From Streptomyces olivaceoviridis (GTDB lineage Bacteria > Actinomycetota > Actinomycetes > Streptomycetales > Streptomycetaceae), in NCBI RefSeq assembly GCF_014650115.1, contig NZ_BMUI01000037.1, forward strand, positions 1 through 60,460: 60,460 bases of DNA, given 5' to 3'. The position numbers were made by a program, and so were the translations under genes. Within the stretch, counting starts at the first letter, position 1. Each line of letters opens with the position of its first letter. The notes beneath the pieces are model-generated. The model was not told the DNA's origin. It was given only the letters and a program-made list of their open reading frames with translations, and made no database searches. Below, one piece after another: positions 46,501-55,601 of the stretch.

Positions 46501-49500
46501 CGGGGCCGGCGGATCGACGACCTGCGCCGGCTCTCCGTCCTCGTCGGCGACGAACCGAGTCCGCAGGATCTCGTGCCGCGCCAGCACGCGGGTCAGCGCC
46601 GCGTCGAGGGCGGCGGTGTCCAGCGGGCCGTCGACGCGCAGCGCGAAGGGTACGGCGTACTCCGCGCGTCCGGGCTCCAGTTGGTCGAGGAACCACAGCC
46701 GCTGCTGGGCGAAGCTCAGCGGCAGCGGCCCGCCGGTCCGGTCGGCCGGCACGATCCGCCCGGCGCCGGCCGCCGCGTCCGGTGCCGGCTCCGCGACGGC
46801 CGCGGCCAGCCCGGCGACGGTGGGTGCCGCGAACAGGGCCCGCACGGGCACCTCCACCCCGAGCACGTCCCGCAGCCGTGACGTCACCTGGGTGGCGAGC
46901 AGGGAGTGGCCGCCGAGTTCGAAGAAGTTGTCGTCCACGCCGGTGATCTCGGTGCCCAGCACTTCGGACCAGGCCGCCGCGATCGCGCGCTCGACCGGAG
47001 TACGGGGGGCCGGACCGCCGGCCGCGGACGCGCGGGGCCGCGGCGCGGGCAGCGCCCGCCGGTCCACCTTGCCGTTCGGGGTGAGCGGCAGCCGCTCCAG
47101 CGTCACGAACGCGGACGGCACCATGAAGTCGGGCAGTTCCCGGCGCAGCCGCCCGCGCAGGGCCTCGCTGGTCACCGTACCGCCCGCCGCCGGGACGACG
47201 TAGGCGACCAGCCGCCTGTCGCCGGGGGTGTCCTCGCGGACGACGACGGTGGCCGCGGCGACGTCGGGGCCGGCCAGCAGCACCGCCTCGATCTCACCGG
47301 GCTCGATACGGTGCCCGCGCAGCTTGACCTGCTCGTCCAGCCGTCCCAGGAACTCCAGTTGTCCGTCGGCCAGCCAGCGCACCCGGTCCCCGGTGCGGTA
47401 GACCCGGCGCGGCGTGCCGTCCACGTGGACGGTCACGAACCGTTCCGCCGTTTGCTCCGGCTGCCCCCGGTAGCCGCGGGCCAGCCCGGTCCCGCCGACG
47501 AGGAGTTCGCCCGGCACTCCGGTGGGCACCGGCCGGCCGTGCCGGTCCACGACGTACACGAAGGTGCCGCGCACCGGCCGGCCGATCGGTGGCACGGCCG
47601 TGCCGGGGACGACCTCGGCCGAGGTCGTCACCACCGTCGACTCGGTCGGGCCGTAGTTGTTGACGACGCGGAAGGGCAGGCGCAGCCCGGCGGGCAGGCG
47701 CAGTGCGTCCCCACCGGTCAGCACGTACTCGAGGGAGGTCGGCTCCGACCAGTCGAGGGCCGCCAGTGCCTCCAGCACAGGTGTCGAGACGAAGGTGCCC
47801 GTGACGCGCTGCTCGGTCAGCCAGCGCTGGAGCAGCGCCGGCGTGAGCCGCACCGTGTCGTCGGGTACGCACACGGTGGCACCGGTCGCCAGCGCGGGCC
47901 ACAGCTCCCAGGCCGACGCGTCGAACCCGATCCCCGCCAGCAACGCCACACGCCGTCCCGGGGCCGCGCCGAAGGTGTCGGCCGTCCAGCGGACCAGGCC
48001 GGCCAGGCTGCGGTGTTCGATCTCCACGCCCTTGGGCCGGCCGGTGGAGCCGCTGGTGTAGATCACGTAGGCGAGGTCGCCGGGGGCCGCCGTCGGCTCC
48101 GGGTCGTGCGCCGGCAGGTCCGCGAGGGACGGCCAGTCCCGGTCGGTGAGGAACCGGCCGGGCTCCTCGGGCAGCCGTGCGGCCCCGGCGCCGTCGGTGA
48201 CGACGAGCGCGGCCCGCGCGTCCGTGATCATGTAGGCGAGCCGGTCGGACGGGTGCTCGGGATCCAGCGGCACGTAGGCGGCGCCGGACTTGAGGACCGC
48301 GAGCAGTGCGGTGATCTGCTCGGGGCCGCGCTCCAGGCACACGGCGACCGCGGCCCCGGGGCCGGCTCCGCGGGAACGCAGGTGCCGGGCGAGCCGGTTG
48401 GCCCGCGCGTTCAGCTCCCGGTAGGTCAGGTCCCCGGCGGCCGAGAGTACCGCCGTGGTGTCCGGCCGCAGGGCGGCGCACTCCTCGACGAGCCGGTGCG
48501 CCGTAGCCCCCGCACCGGCTTCGGCCCCGGTGTCCGCGGCGGCCTCCGTCCCGCTCCAGTCGGCCAGCACCCGGCGCCGCTCGGCACCGGCCAGCACCTC
48601 CAGCTCCGACAGCCGGCGCTCCGGGCCGGTGACGGCCGCGCGCAGCAGGGTGGTGAAGTGCCCGGACAGCCGCTCGGCCGTGTCCGGCGCGAACAGGTCG
48701 AGGGCGAACACCAGATCGCCGTCGAGCGAGCCGTCGGGCCGCTCGGTGAGGAACAGGGTCAGGTCGAACTTGGCCTCCTCCCCACGGACCGCGAACGGCT
48801 CCACCACCGTTCCGGGCAGTCGCCAGGCGTGGCCGTCCGGAGTGTTCTGGAGCACGAACATCGTCTGGAACAGCGGGTTGCGGGACAGGTCGCGGTCGGG
48901 GGCGAGTTCCTCCACGAGGCGTTCGAAGGGCAGGTCCTGGTGGTCGTAGGCGCCGAGCGCGGTGTCCTTGACCCGGTCGAGGAGTTCCGTGAACGTCGGG
49001 TCGCCGGACAGGTCGGTGCGCAGGACGAGGGTGTTGACGAAGAAGCCGATCAGGTCCTCGGTCTCGGCACGGTTGCGGCCGGCGACCGGGGTGCCCACCG
49101 CGATGTCCTCCTGGCCGCTGTACTTCGCCATCAGCAGCTGGAACACCGCCAGCAGGGACATGAACAGGCTCGCTCCCTGTCCCGCCGCCAGCCGCCGGGC
49201 CGCGCCGGCCACGTCGGCGGGCACCGCGAAGGACACCGTACCGCCCCGGCCCGACCGCTCGGCCGGCCGCCGGTGGTCGGCCGGCAGCTCCAGCGGCTGC
49301 ACTCCGGCGAGCCGCTCCCGCCAGTACGCGGACTGCCCCGCCAGTACCGGGCCGTCCAGTGCCGCGCGCTGCCAGCTCGCGAAGTCCGCGTACTGCAGGC
49401 CGAGGGGAGCCCGGGTGTCGGGCCGGCCGGCCACCGCCGCGCCGTACAGCTCACCCAGCTCCCGCGCCAGGATGCCCTCCGACCAGCCGTCGGAGACGAT

Positions 49501-52407
49501 GTGGTGCACGACGAGCAGCAGGAGCCACTCCGCGTCGGCCACCCGTACCGCCACCGCGCGCAGCAGCGGCCCCGCGGCCAGGTCGAACGGCCGTCCCGCC
49601 GCCTCGTGCAGGATCTCCCGCGCGGCGCCGTGCCCGAGGTGCCGGGCGTCGTGGACGTCCACCGGCACCTCCCGCACGGTGTCGACGACCTGGTACGGGC
49701 GTCCCGTGCCGTCCGCGAGGAACCGGGTCCGCAGGATCTCGTGCCGGGCGGCCAGCGCCGTCAGCGCGGTGCCGAACGCGTCCGGCGCGAAGTCGCCCTC
49801 CACGCGTAGCCCCACCGGGATCGCGTACTCGGCCCGGCCCGGCGCCAACTGGTCCAGGAACCACAGGCGTTGCTGTGCGAAGGACAGCGGCAGGGCACCT
49901 GCCGAGCGGTCCGCCCGCGGGATCGCGGCGGAGGTGCCCGGCCCCAGGGTGTCCACGGCAGCCGCCAGCAGCGCCGGGGTCGGCGCGTCGAACAGCGTCC
50001 GGTGGGGCACGTCCACCCCCAGGTCCCGGCGCAGCCGGGAGGCGACCCGGGCGGCCAGCAGGGAATGCCCGCCCAGTTCGAGGAAGTCGTCGTCCGCGCC
50101 GACCGCGTCGACCCCCAGCAGCTCGGCCCAGATGCCGGCGACCACCCGCTCCGTGGGCGTGCGCGGCGCGGTGAACGCGGCGGAGACGTCCGGGCGGTGG
50201 CCCTCGGGCGCGGGCAGGGCCCGCCGGTCCACCTTGCCGTTCGGGGTGAGCGGCAGCCGCTCCAGTACGACGTACCGGGCGGGCACCATGTGCGCGGGCA
50301 ACTCCCGCGCCAGCGCCGCTCGCAGCCCGGCCGCGGCCAGGGTAGCGCCGCCGGCCGGCACCAGGTACGCCACCAGCCGCTTGTCACCGGGGACGTCCTC
50401 GCGGACCACGACCGTGGCCGCCGCGACGTCCGGCCGGGACAGCAGGGCGTTCTCGATCTCTCCGAGTTCCACCCGGTGCCCGCGCAGCTTTACCTGGTCG
50501 TCCATCCGGCCCAGGTAGACCAGGCGCCCGTCCGGCAGCCACTTCACCAGGTCGCCGGTGCGGTACACCCGGGCCTCGGGATCGGCCGAGAAGGGGTGCG
50601 GCACGAACCGCCGCGCCGTCAGCTCGGGTCGCCCCAGATAGCCGAGGGCCACGTTGACACCGCCGATGAGCAGCTCCCCGGGGACTCCGGCCGGCTGGAC
50701 CTCACCGTGCGCCCCGACCACGTAGACCTCGGTGTTGTCGATCGCCCGGCCCATCGGCACGTGGTCCGCCGCCGGGTCCACCGACACCGTCCGGCTGACC
50801 ACGTTGCCGACGGTCGCCTCGGTCGGCCCGTACTCGTTGACGATCGCCGTGTCCCCGGTGCCCAGGTCCAGCACCCGGTGCGCCAGCGCCGGCGTCAGGT
50901 CCTCGCCGCCGGCGACCACCGTGGCGATGCGGTGCCGGACGCCGTCCTGCTCCAGCCGGGCGGTCAGCAGCTCCAGGTGCGAGGGCGTCGCCTTCAGGAA
51001 GCTGATCGGTACCCCGGACGCGACGACGTCCACGGCCGCGTCGAACACCGTGCGGCCCGGCGCCGGCCGCGGCACCACCAGGCACAGCCCCTGCACCAGT
51101 GGCAGGAACAGCGCGGTCACGGTCAGGTCGAACGCCGCCGACGAGCACAGCAGCGAACCTATCCGCGCGTCGGGCGCCGGGGGATAGTTCCGGTCGCACC
51201 AGTGCAGGTAGTTGACGACGCCCCGGTGCCCGACCCGCACACCCTTGGGGCGGCCCGTGGAACCCGAGGTGTAGATGACGTACGCCACGTCGTCCGGGCC
51301 CACGGCGACGGCCGGGGCGGTGCCGGTGCCGGCCGGCCACTCCCGGTCGGCCAGCAGCAGCGCGGTGCCCGGCGCGAACAGGCCCGTGTGCGCGGACTGT
51401 GTCACCACCACCGGGGCGGCGCTGTCCTCGACCATGTACCGCAGCCGCTCGGCCGGGTAAGCCGGGTCCAACGGCACGTACGCGGCCCCCGACTTGAGCA
51501 CGCCGAGCAGCGCGCACACCAGGTCCGGGCCGTGGTCCAGGCACACCGCGACCAGCGTGCCGGGGCCGACGCCCCGCTCCGCCAGGTACCGCGCCAGCCC
51601 CTCGGCCCGCTCGTCCAGCTCCCGGTAGGTCAGCCGCCGCCCGCCGTGTTCCAGGGCCACTGCGTCGGGTTGGCGGGCCGTCCGCTCCTCCACCAGCCGG
51701 TGCACGGTCGTGTCCGGGAACGCGGACCGCGGCCCGTTCCACTGGTTGAGGATCCGGTGCCGCTCGGGCTCCGTCAGCATCTCCAGCGCGCTGAGCGGCT
51801 CCCCGGGCGTGTCGGCGGCGGACGACGCGAGTGTCGCGAAGTGCCCCGCCATCCGCTCCGCCGTGGCCCGCTCGAACAGATCGGTCCGGTAGCCGAGGAC
51901 ACCGCTCAGCCCGCCGCCGTCCGCGACGACCTCCAGGGTGAGGTGCGCGTCCGGCGGGAACACGGCGGCCTCCCGGGCGGCCGTGCGCGACGCGAACCAC
52001 GCCACCGCGCCCGCCGGCACCGTGAGCGGCACCGGCCCCCGGCCGGTGGCGTCCGCCATGCCCCGCGCGACCTGCGCCACGGCCTCGGTGAACGCCGGGT
52101 CGCCGTCCGCGCCCCGTACCACGATCGCCGTGTCCGGGACGTCCGCCGGTACCGCCACCGGGACGTCGCCCCGGCCGGCGTACCGCCCCAGCAGCGTGTG
52201 GAACACCGTCAGCAGGACCGCGGGGAGTTCCACGCCGGCGTCGCGGGCCAGTGCGGCCAGCGCGTCGGCGGTCCGGGCGGGCACGTCGAACGGAACCCGG
52301 TCCGCGGGGCCCGGGCCGTCGTCCGACGGCCGTCGGTCCGTCGGCAGTTCCAGCGGTTCCGGGCCCGCCGACTCGTGCCTCCACTCCCCCAGCTGGTGAT
52401 CAGCCAC
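43570..52407 (-). CDS. Three-module non-ribosomal peptide synthetase
   Basis: 2,945 residues. Order: C-terminal lobe of a condensation domain only (1-225), A1-T1 (about 240-830), C2-A2-T2 (about 840-1870), C3-A3-T3 (about 1890-2930). C2 and C3 carry HHIVSDGWS and HHIACDGWS; carriers carry ELGGHSLLA or QLGGHSLLA. There is no epimerase and no thioesterase. Aligning by eye to GrsA, I read the codes DLTKVGEVGK (A1, Asn-like), DAWFLGNVVK (A2, Leu) and DAWFLGNIIK (A3, Leu-like). The start lies in the middle of a condensation domain (HQLGEWRHESAGPEPLELPT), so the first module is probably an initiation module with a vestigial domain. The chain must pass to another NRPS, presumably the one at 59.3 kb. 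Confidence 0.9.
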   Translation of the reverse strand: MADHQLGEWRHESAGPEPLELPTDRRPSDDGPGPADRVPFDVPARTADALAALARDAGVELPAVLLTVFHTLLGRYAGRGDVPVAVPADVPDTAIVVRGADGDPAFTEAVAQVARGMADATGRGPVPLTVPAGAVAWFASRTAAREAAVFPPDAHLTLEVVADGGGLSGVLGYRTDLFERATAERMAGHFATLASSAADTPGEPLSALEMLTEPERHRILNQWNGPRSAFPDTTVHRLVEERTARQPDAVALEHGGRRLTYRELDERAEGLARYLAERGVGPGTLVAVCLDHGPDLVCALLGVLKSGAAYVPLDPAYPAERLRYMVEDSAAPVVVTQSAHTGLFAPGTALLLADREWPAGTGTAPAVAVGPDDVAYVIYTSGSTGRPKGVRVGHRGVVNYLHWCDRNYPPAPDARIGSLLCSSAAFDLTVTALFLPLVQGLCLVVPRPAPGRTVFDAAVDVVASGVPISFLKATPSHLELLTARLEQDGVRHRIATVVAGGEDLTPALAHRVLDLGTGDTAIVNEYGPTEATVGNVVSRTVSVDPAADHVPMGRAIDNTEVYVVGAHGEVQPAGVPGELLIGGVNVALGYLGRPELTARRFVPHPFSADPEARVYRTGDLVKWLPDGRLVYLGRMDDQVKLRGHRVELGEIENALLSRPDVAAATVVVREDVPGDKRLVAYLVPAGGATLAAAGLRAALARELPAHMVPARYVVLERLPLTPNGKVDRRALPAPEGHRPDVSAAFTAPRTPTERVVAGIWAELLGVDAVGADDDFLELGGHSLLAARVASRLRRDLGVDVPHRTLFDAPTPALLAAAVDTLGPGTSAAIPRADRSAGALPLSFAQQRLWFLDQLAPGRAEYAIPVGLRVEGDFAPDAFGTALTALAARHEILRTRFLADGTGRPYQVVDTVREVPVDVHDARHLGHGAAREILHEAAGRPFDLAAGPLLRAVAVRVADAEWLLLLVVHHIVSDGWSEGILARELGELYGAAVAGRPDTRAPLGLQYADFASWQRAALDGPVLAGQSAYWRERLAGVQPLELPADHRRPAERSGRGGTVSFAVPADVAGAARRLAAGQGASLFMSLLAVFQLLMAKYSGQEDIAVGTPVAGRNRAETEDLIGFFVNTLVLRTDLSGDPTFTELLDRVKDTALGAYDHQDLPFERLVEELAPDRDLSRNPLFQTMFVLQNTPDGHAWRLPGTVVEPFAVRGEEAKFDLTLFLTERPDGSLDGDLVFALDLFAPDTAERLSGHFTTLLRAAVTGPERRLSELEVLAGAERRRVLADWSGTEAAADTGAEAGAGATAHRLVEECAALRPDTTAVLSAAGDLTYRELNARANRLARHLRSRGAGPGAAVAVCLERGPEQITALLAVLKSGAAYVPLDPEHPSDRLAYMITDARAALVVTDGAGAARLPEEPGRFLTDRDWPSLADLPAHDPEPTAAPGDLAYVIYTSGSTGRPKGVEIEHRSLAGLVRWTADTFGAAPGRRVALLAGIGFDASAWELWPALATGATVCVPDDTVRLTPALLQRWLTEQRVTGTFVSTPVLEALAALDWSEPTSLEYVLTGGDALRLPAGLRLPFRVVNNYGPTESTVVTTSAEVVPGTAVPPIGRPVRGTFVYVVDRHGRPVPTGVPGELLVGGTGLARGYRGQPEQTAERFVTVHVDGTPRRVYRTGDRVRWLADGQLEFLGRLDEQVKLRGHRIEPGEIEAVLLAGPDVAAATVVVREDTPGDRRLVAYVVPAAGGTVTSEALRGRLRRELPDFMVPSAFVTLERLPLTPNGKVDRRALPAPRPRASAAGGPAPRTPVERAIAAAWSEVLGTEITGVDDNFFELGGHSLLATQVTSRLRDVLGVEVPVRALFAAPTVAGLAAAVAEPAPDAAAGAGRIVPADRTGGPLPLSFAQQRLWFLDQLEPGRAEYAVPFALRVDGPLDTAALDAALTRVLARHEILRTRFVADEDGEPAQVVDPPAPVRTAVHDLRHIADPGERQEAARRFARAEAARPFDLAAGPLLRAHLVRLADEEAHLLLTVHHIACDGWSEPLMARELREGYRAATTATPSEDTELPVQYADFAVWQRRRLTGAVLAGQLAYWRERLAGVEPLELPTDHRRPAGPPGGGDTVTFEVGAAVAAGLRKAARSGSASLYMVLLAAFQVLLSKYGRQDDVTVGSPVAGRNRAETEDLIGFFVNTLVLRTDLSGDPTFTELLDRVKDTALGAYDHQDLPFERLVEELAPDRDPSRNPLFQTMFVLQNTPDQHGWSLPGLDVQPFTVTLPDAKFDLTLMMSEDADGGLRGVLEYRTDLFERDTVARLAGHLGTVLETVASDPAVRLSRLCLLTPEERLRTVVEWNDTATAFPDTATLHGLFEERAARQPDTVAVEWPQGTLTYGELNARANRIAHHLRTRYGVRPDMPVAVCLERGPDLVTAVLGVLKAGAPYVPLDPDYPAERLAYMVRDTATPVVLTRTAHTGRLPSDVPLLLLDEGAVTLAGEPDTDPEPVTAAHHLAYLIYTSGSTGRPKGVQVEHRSVVNLVHWTAREHGLEPGQRIALLAGIGFDAAAWELWLGLTRGATCCVTTETVRLTPHLLRDWLCEQRVHATFLSTPMLEALVAVEWPAQSTLRYVLTGGDRLRMPARARLPFRVINNYGPTETTIIVTSTVVEPGDAVPPIGRPIPNVLAFVVDQHGRPVPVGVPGELLVGGVPVARGYRGRPELTAERFTAYEAEGLSTRVYRTGDLVRWRADGQLEFLRRIDNQVKIRGNRIELGEIEATVLTHPGIGEVSVVVREDTPGDKRLVAYLVATGADTPSTAELHAHLGRFLPDYMIPAAFVTLDRLPLTANGKVDRAALPVPDHQRPDLGTEYTAPRNAVERTVTVVWQELLGIERVGVHDNFFQLGGHSLLATQVASRLRKALRIEVPVRAVFDSPTPAGLAQGIADLMMAAITAQFAPAG

Positions 52408-52769
52408 CGTTCACTCCCCATCGTCAGGACATCGTCAGCGGTACAAGCGGTTCACGGGCGGCACGTCGTACGACGGGCGGAGGGGTGGGCGGGGCACCCC
52501 GGGCGGGCCGGGAGCCGCGCCACCGGCACGACCACGACCCCGGCGGAACGTCCGCGACAAGCACGCTAGGGCGCGCGGGCGGCGGGCTCCCAGTGGGCAC
52601 AAATGACGCCCCGCTGGGTGGTCACAACTGCCCAGTGCCGCCCGCGATCACCGCTGGCCACCATGGACGGCGTCACTAGTGGACAGCCCGTACGCGCCGA
52701 TTCAGGGCGCGTTCACGGGCACCCGGCCCGATCGCAGCGGTCGCGGCCCCATCACGGTGTCGAGAGGAA
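52408..52769. promoter_or_regulatory. Divergent promoter region of the NRPS cluster
   Basis: The 362-base region between the minus-strand NRPS and the plus-strand amino acid genes. An imperfect inverted repeat (CAGTGGGCA at 52591-52599, TGCCCAGTG at 52629-52637), each arm next to a CACAA box, is a candidate activator site. No cobalamin riboswitch elements were recognised despite the B12-dependent mutase downstream. Confidence 0.45.
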
Positions 52770-53249
52770 ATGCCGGTCGTGTACCCGCATCACCAGCCCC
52801 CGGACAGCCCGCGCCACGCGGTCCTGACCACCATCGCCTCGGACTCACACACCTGGAACCTGCTCTTCCTGCAACTGCTGCTTGAGGAACAGGGCTGGGA
52901 GGTCACCAATCTCGGCGCGTGCGTCCCGGTCGACGTCCTGGTCGAGGAGGCCGCGGCCCGCACGCCCGACCTCATCGTCGTCAGCACGGTCAACGGACAC
53001 GGCGCCGAAGAGGCCCCGGGCCTGGCCCGGGCGGTGCGCGCCGTGCCCGCGCTGGCCGAGGTGCCGCTCGTCGTCGGAGGCAAGCTGGACACCTCGGGCA
53101 GCACCGGCCCGGACGTCCACGCCGCGCTCACCGACGCCGGCTTCGACGCCGTCCTGACCGGCGCGAGCGCCGTCCCCGGGCTGCTCGCCCTGCTGGACGG
53201 CCTGCCCGAGCACCGGCACGGAAGGTCCCACGCCGATGCCGTCCGCTGA
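52770..53249 (+). CDS. glmS: Glutamate mutase small (cobalamin-binding) subunit
   Basis: A 159-residue B12-binding protein. The base-off cobalamin motif is DSHTWN (25-30) with H27 as cobalt ligand; the final Gly of the usual DxHxxG is replaced by Asn. VVSTVNGHG and LVVGGKLDTSG are the other binding loops. With the next gene it forms methylaspartate mutase, converting L-glutamate to (2S,3S)-3-methylaspartate. ATG 52770 has GAGAGGA too close; GTG 52779 in the same frame has better spacing and may be the true start. The stop overlaps the next gene by 14 bases. Symbol as used for the S subunit (also mutS/mamA). Confidence 0.85.
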   Translation: MPVVYPHHQPPDSPRHAVLTTIASDSHTWNLLFLQLLLEEQGWEVTNLGACVPVDVLVEEAAARTPDLIVVSTVNGHGAEEAPGLARAVRAVPALAEVPLVVGGKLDTSGSTGPDVHAALTDAGFDAVLTGASAVPGLLALLDGLPEHRHGRSHADAVR

Positions 53250-54519
53250 ACCCGCCCCCGCCGCCGGCGCCTTCCACCGATTCATGGCGGACGCCGCCCG
53301 CGTCGGCGCCCTCGTCGTGCAGCCCCGCATGGGCTTCGCCGACCCCGCCCGGATGCGTGCGGGCCTGATCGCCACCCGGGCCGCCGACGCCACCACCGTC
53401 GGCACCCTCACCCTGGACAGCTTCACCCGCGTCGGCGACTACGCCGCCGCCGCCCGCGCCGCCGCCCAGGGCCACCACCTCAACGGCTATCCGCTGGTCA
53501 GCATGGACCGCGAAACCACCACCGGTCTCCTCGACGGCGTCCACGGGCCCGGCTTCCCCGTGCAGGTGCGGCACGGATCCGCCCGGCCCGGCCGGATCGT
53601 CGAGGCCCTCATCGCCGCCGGACTCGACGCCACCGAGGGCGGCCCCGTCTCCTACTGCCTGCCCTACGGCCGCACCCCGCTGGCCACCTCGGTCCGTGCC
53701 TGGGCCGAAGCGTGTCGCAGCCTCGCCGCCCTGCGCGAGGCCGGCACCGAACCGCACCTGGAGACCTTCGGCGGCTGCATGCTGGGCCAGCTCTGCCCGC
53801 CCGCCCTGCTCGTCGCCCTCTCCGTCCTGGAAGCCAAGTTCTTCCGCCGGCACGGCCTGCGCAGCGTCTCCCTCAGCTACGCCCAGCAGATCAGTCCCGA
53901 ACAGGACGAGGAGGCCGTCCACGCACTGCGCGCCCTGGCCGCCGACCACCTTCCGGACACCTCCTGGCACGTGGTCCTCTACACGTACATGGGCGTCTAC
54001 CCGGAGACCCGGGTGGGTGCGCTGCGGCTGGTCGCGGACGCCGCCCGGCTCGCCGTACGCACCGGGGCCGCCCGTCTCATCGTCAAGACACCGGCGGAGT
54101 CGGCCCGCATCCCCTCCGTCGAGGAGAACGTCACCGCGCTGGAGACCGCCGCCGCTGCCGCCCGCACCGCGCGGCCGGCCGCACCGCCGCCGTCCACCGG
54201 TATCGAGGCCGAGGCCCGCTCCCTCGTCGAGGCCGTCCTGCACCTGCACGACGACCTCGGCCAGGCCCTGGTCCGTGCCTTCGCGCACGGCTACCTGGAC
54301 GTGCCCTTCTGCCTGCACCCCGACAACGCGGGGCGCACCCGCAGCTTCATCTCCGACCGCGGCCGGCTGGAGTGGTCCCGCACGGGATCGCTGCCGCTCG
54401 GCCGGTCCACCGCGGCAACACCGTCCCGGCGGCTGACCTCGTCCGGACTGCTGCACGCGCTCAACCACGTCAGGAACCGCTACGACGACCCCGCCGCCCT
54501 CCTCGGCAGGGCGGGCTGA
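53236..54519 (+). CDS. glmE: Glutamate mutase large (epsilon) subunit
   Basis: A 427-residue TIM-barrel subunit of methylaspartate mutase. Family features: VQVRHGSARPGRIVEALIAA, the EGGPVSYCLPYGRTPLATSV loop, ETFGGCMLGQLCPP, VSLSYAQQ and the C-terminal HPDNAGRTRSFISDRG. It carries the radical rearrangement together with the small subunit and adenosylcobalamin. In known actinomycete clusters (friulimicin, vicenistatin) the pair supplies 3-methylaspartate for a specialised metabolite. GGAAGG precedes the ATG. The length is slightly below the usual 480, with a shortened C-terminal third. Confidence 0.87.
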   Translation: MPSAEPAPAAGAFHRFMADAARVGALVVQPRMGFADPARMRAGLIATRAADATTVGTLTLDSFTRVGDYAAAARAAAQGHHLNGYPLVSMDRETTTGLLDGVHGPGFPVQVRHGSARPGRIVEALIAAGLDATEGGPVSYCLPYGRTPLATSVRAWAEACRSLAALREAGTEPHLETFGGCMLGQLCPPALLVALSVLEAKFFRRHGLRSVSLSYAQQISPEQDEEAVHALRALAADHLPDTSWHVVLYTYMGVYPETRVGALRLVADAARLAVRTGAARLIVKTPAESARIPSVEENVTALETAAAAARTARPAAPPPSTGIEAEARSLVEAVLHLHDDLGQALVRAFAHGYLDVPFCLHPDNAGRTRSFISDRGRLEWSRTGSLPLGRSTAATPSRRLTSSGLLHALNHVRNRYDDPAALLGRAG

Positions 54520-54587
54520 CCCCCCGCTCACGGATCCCCTCCGCCACCGGTGGCCGCTCGCCCCGGTAACGACAGGACAGGACGAAC

Positions 54588-55601
54588 ATGACACTCCAGA
54601 TGGATCTCCCGCCCGCACCCGAGGCTCCCGTGCTGCCCTCGCCGCTGGAGCACCTGCGCGACCCGCGCACCCGCGCGGCCCTGCGCGTCCAGCAGGCACT
54701 CGTGTCCGGTGCCCGCGCCTTCCTGCGCTCCGACGGCGCCGTGGAGATGGCCCACCCGGTCATCGGTCCCGTCACCGACCCGGGCTCGCGCGGCGCCAAG
54801 CAGGTCGACGTCGACTACTACGGCCACCGCTACAAGCTGATGACCAGCGCCATCCTCTACAAGCAGGCCTCGCTGCTGGCCTTCGACCGCATCTTCCTCA
54901 TCGCGCCCAACGTCCGCCTCGAACCCGTCGAGACCAGCAGCACCCAGCGCCACCTCGCCGAGTTCCGGCAGATCGACGTCGAGTACGCGGGCGTCACCCG
55001 TGACGTCGCCATGGACGTCGCCGAGGAGCTGGTCCGCCGCGCCGTGACCACCGCCGTCGAGGAGTGCGGCGCCGACCTCGCAGTCCTCGGCCGCGACCCC
55101 GATACCCTGCGCCGCCACGTGGCCCGGCCGTTCGCCCGCGTCCCGCACGGCGAGGTCGTCGACGGCCTGCGCCGCGACGGCTACCCGCAGGCCGCCGGAA
55201 CCGAGATCGAATGGGAGGCCGAGGAGCGCATCTCCCGCCAGGCCGACGCCCCGTTCTTCATCGTCGGCTACCCCAAGGGCTCCCGCGGCTTCTACGACAA
55301 GGAGAGCCCGGCCACGCCCGGTACCCTGCTCAACTTCGACCTCATCGCCCCCGAGGGCTGCGGCGAACTGTGCAGCGGCAGCGAACGCGAGTACGACTAC
55401 GCGGCCCTGGTCACCCGGATGCGTGAAACCGGGGAGAACCCCTCCAAGTACGCCTGGTACCTCGACGTCGCCCGGCACGGCATCCCCAGCAGCGCCGGCT
55501 TCGGCATCGGCCTGGAGCGCCTGACCCGCTGGGTCACCGGCCTGGACTCCGCCTGGCGGACCACCGCCTTCCCGAAGATCGCGGGGGTGGTGTCGCCGTG
55601 A
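54588..55601 (+). CDS. AsnRS-like class II synthetase paralogue (candidate amide synthetase)
   Basis: A 337-residue catalytic core of a class II aspartyl/asparaginyl-tRNA synthetase with motif 2 (STQRHLAEFRQIDVEYA) and motif 3 (GFGIGLERLTRWVTG). The N-terminal OB-fold that binds the tRNA anticodon is absent. Such truncated AsnRS relatives are known as ammonia-dependent asparagine synthetases in archaea. Placed between glutamate mutase and Dap genes, it may amidate 3-methylaspartate to 3-methylasparagine, consistent with the Asn-like code of A1. The alternatives are an asparagine supply enzyme, or aminoacylation of a carrier or tRNA. Confidence 0.8.
   Translation: MTLQMDLPPAPEAPVLPSPLEHLRDPRTRAALRVQQALVSGARAFLRSDGAVEMAHPVIGPVTDPGSRGAKQVDVDYYGHRYKLMTSAILYKQASLLAFDRIFLIAPNVRLEPVETSSTQRHLAEFRQIDVEYAGVTRDVAMDVAEELVRRAVTTAVEECGADLAVLGRDPDTLRRHVARPFARVPHGEVVDGLRRDGYPQAAGTEIEWEAEERISRQADAPFFIVGYPKGSRGFYDKESPATPGTLLNFDLIAPEGCGELCSGSEREYDYAALVTRMRETGENPSKYAWYLDVARHGIPSSAGFGIGLERLTRWVTGLDSAWRTTAFPKIAGVVSP

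Noticed and set aside
43564..46881. Open frame of 1,105 codons on the plus strand, antisense to the NRPS
   Set aside because: The NRPS on the other strand has unmistakable domains. The antisense frame is a product of GC3 bias and its repeats mirror NRPS motifs.
52408..52769. Cobalamin riboswitch before glutamate mutase
   Set aside because: No B12-box-like sequence or suitable paired arms recognised.
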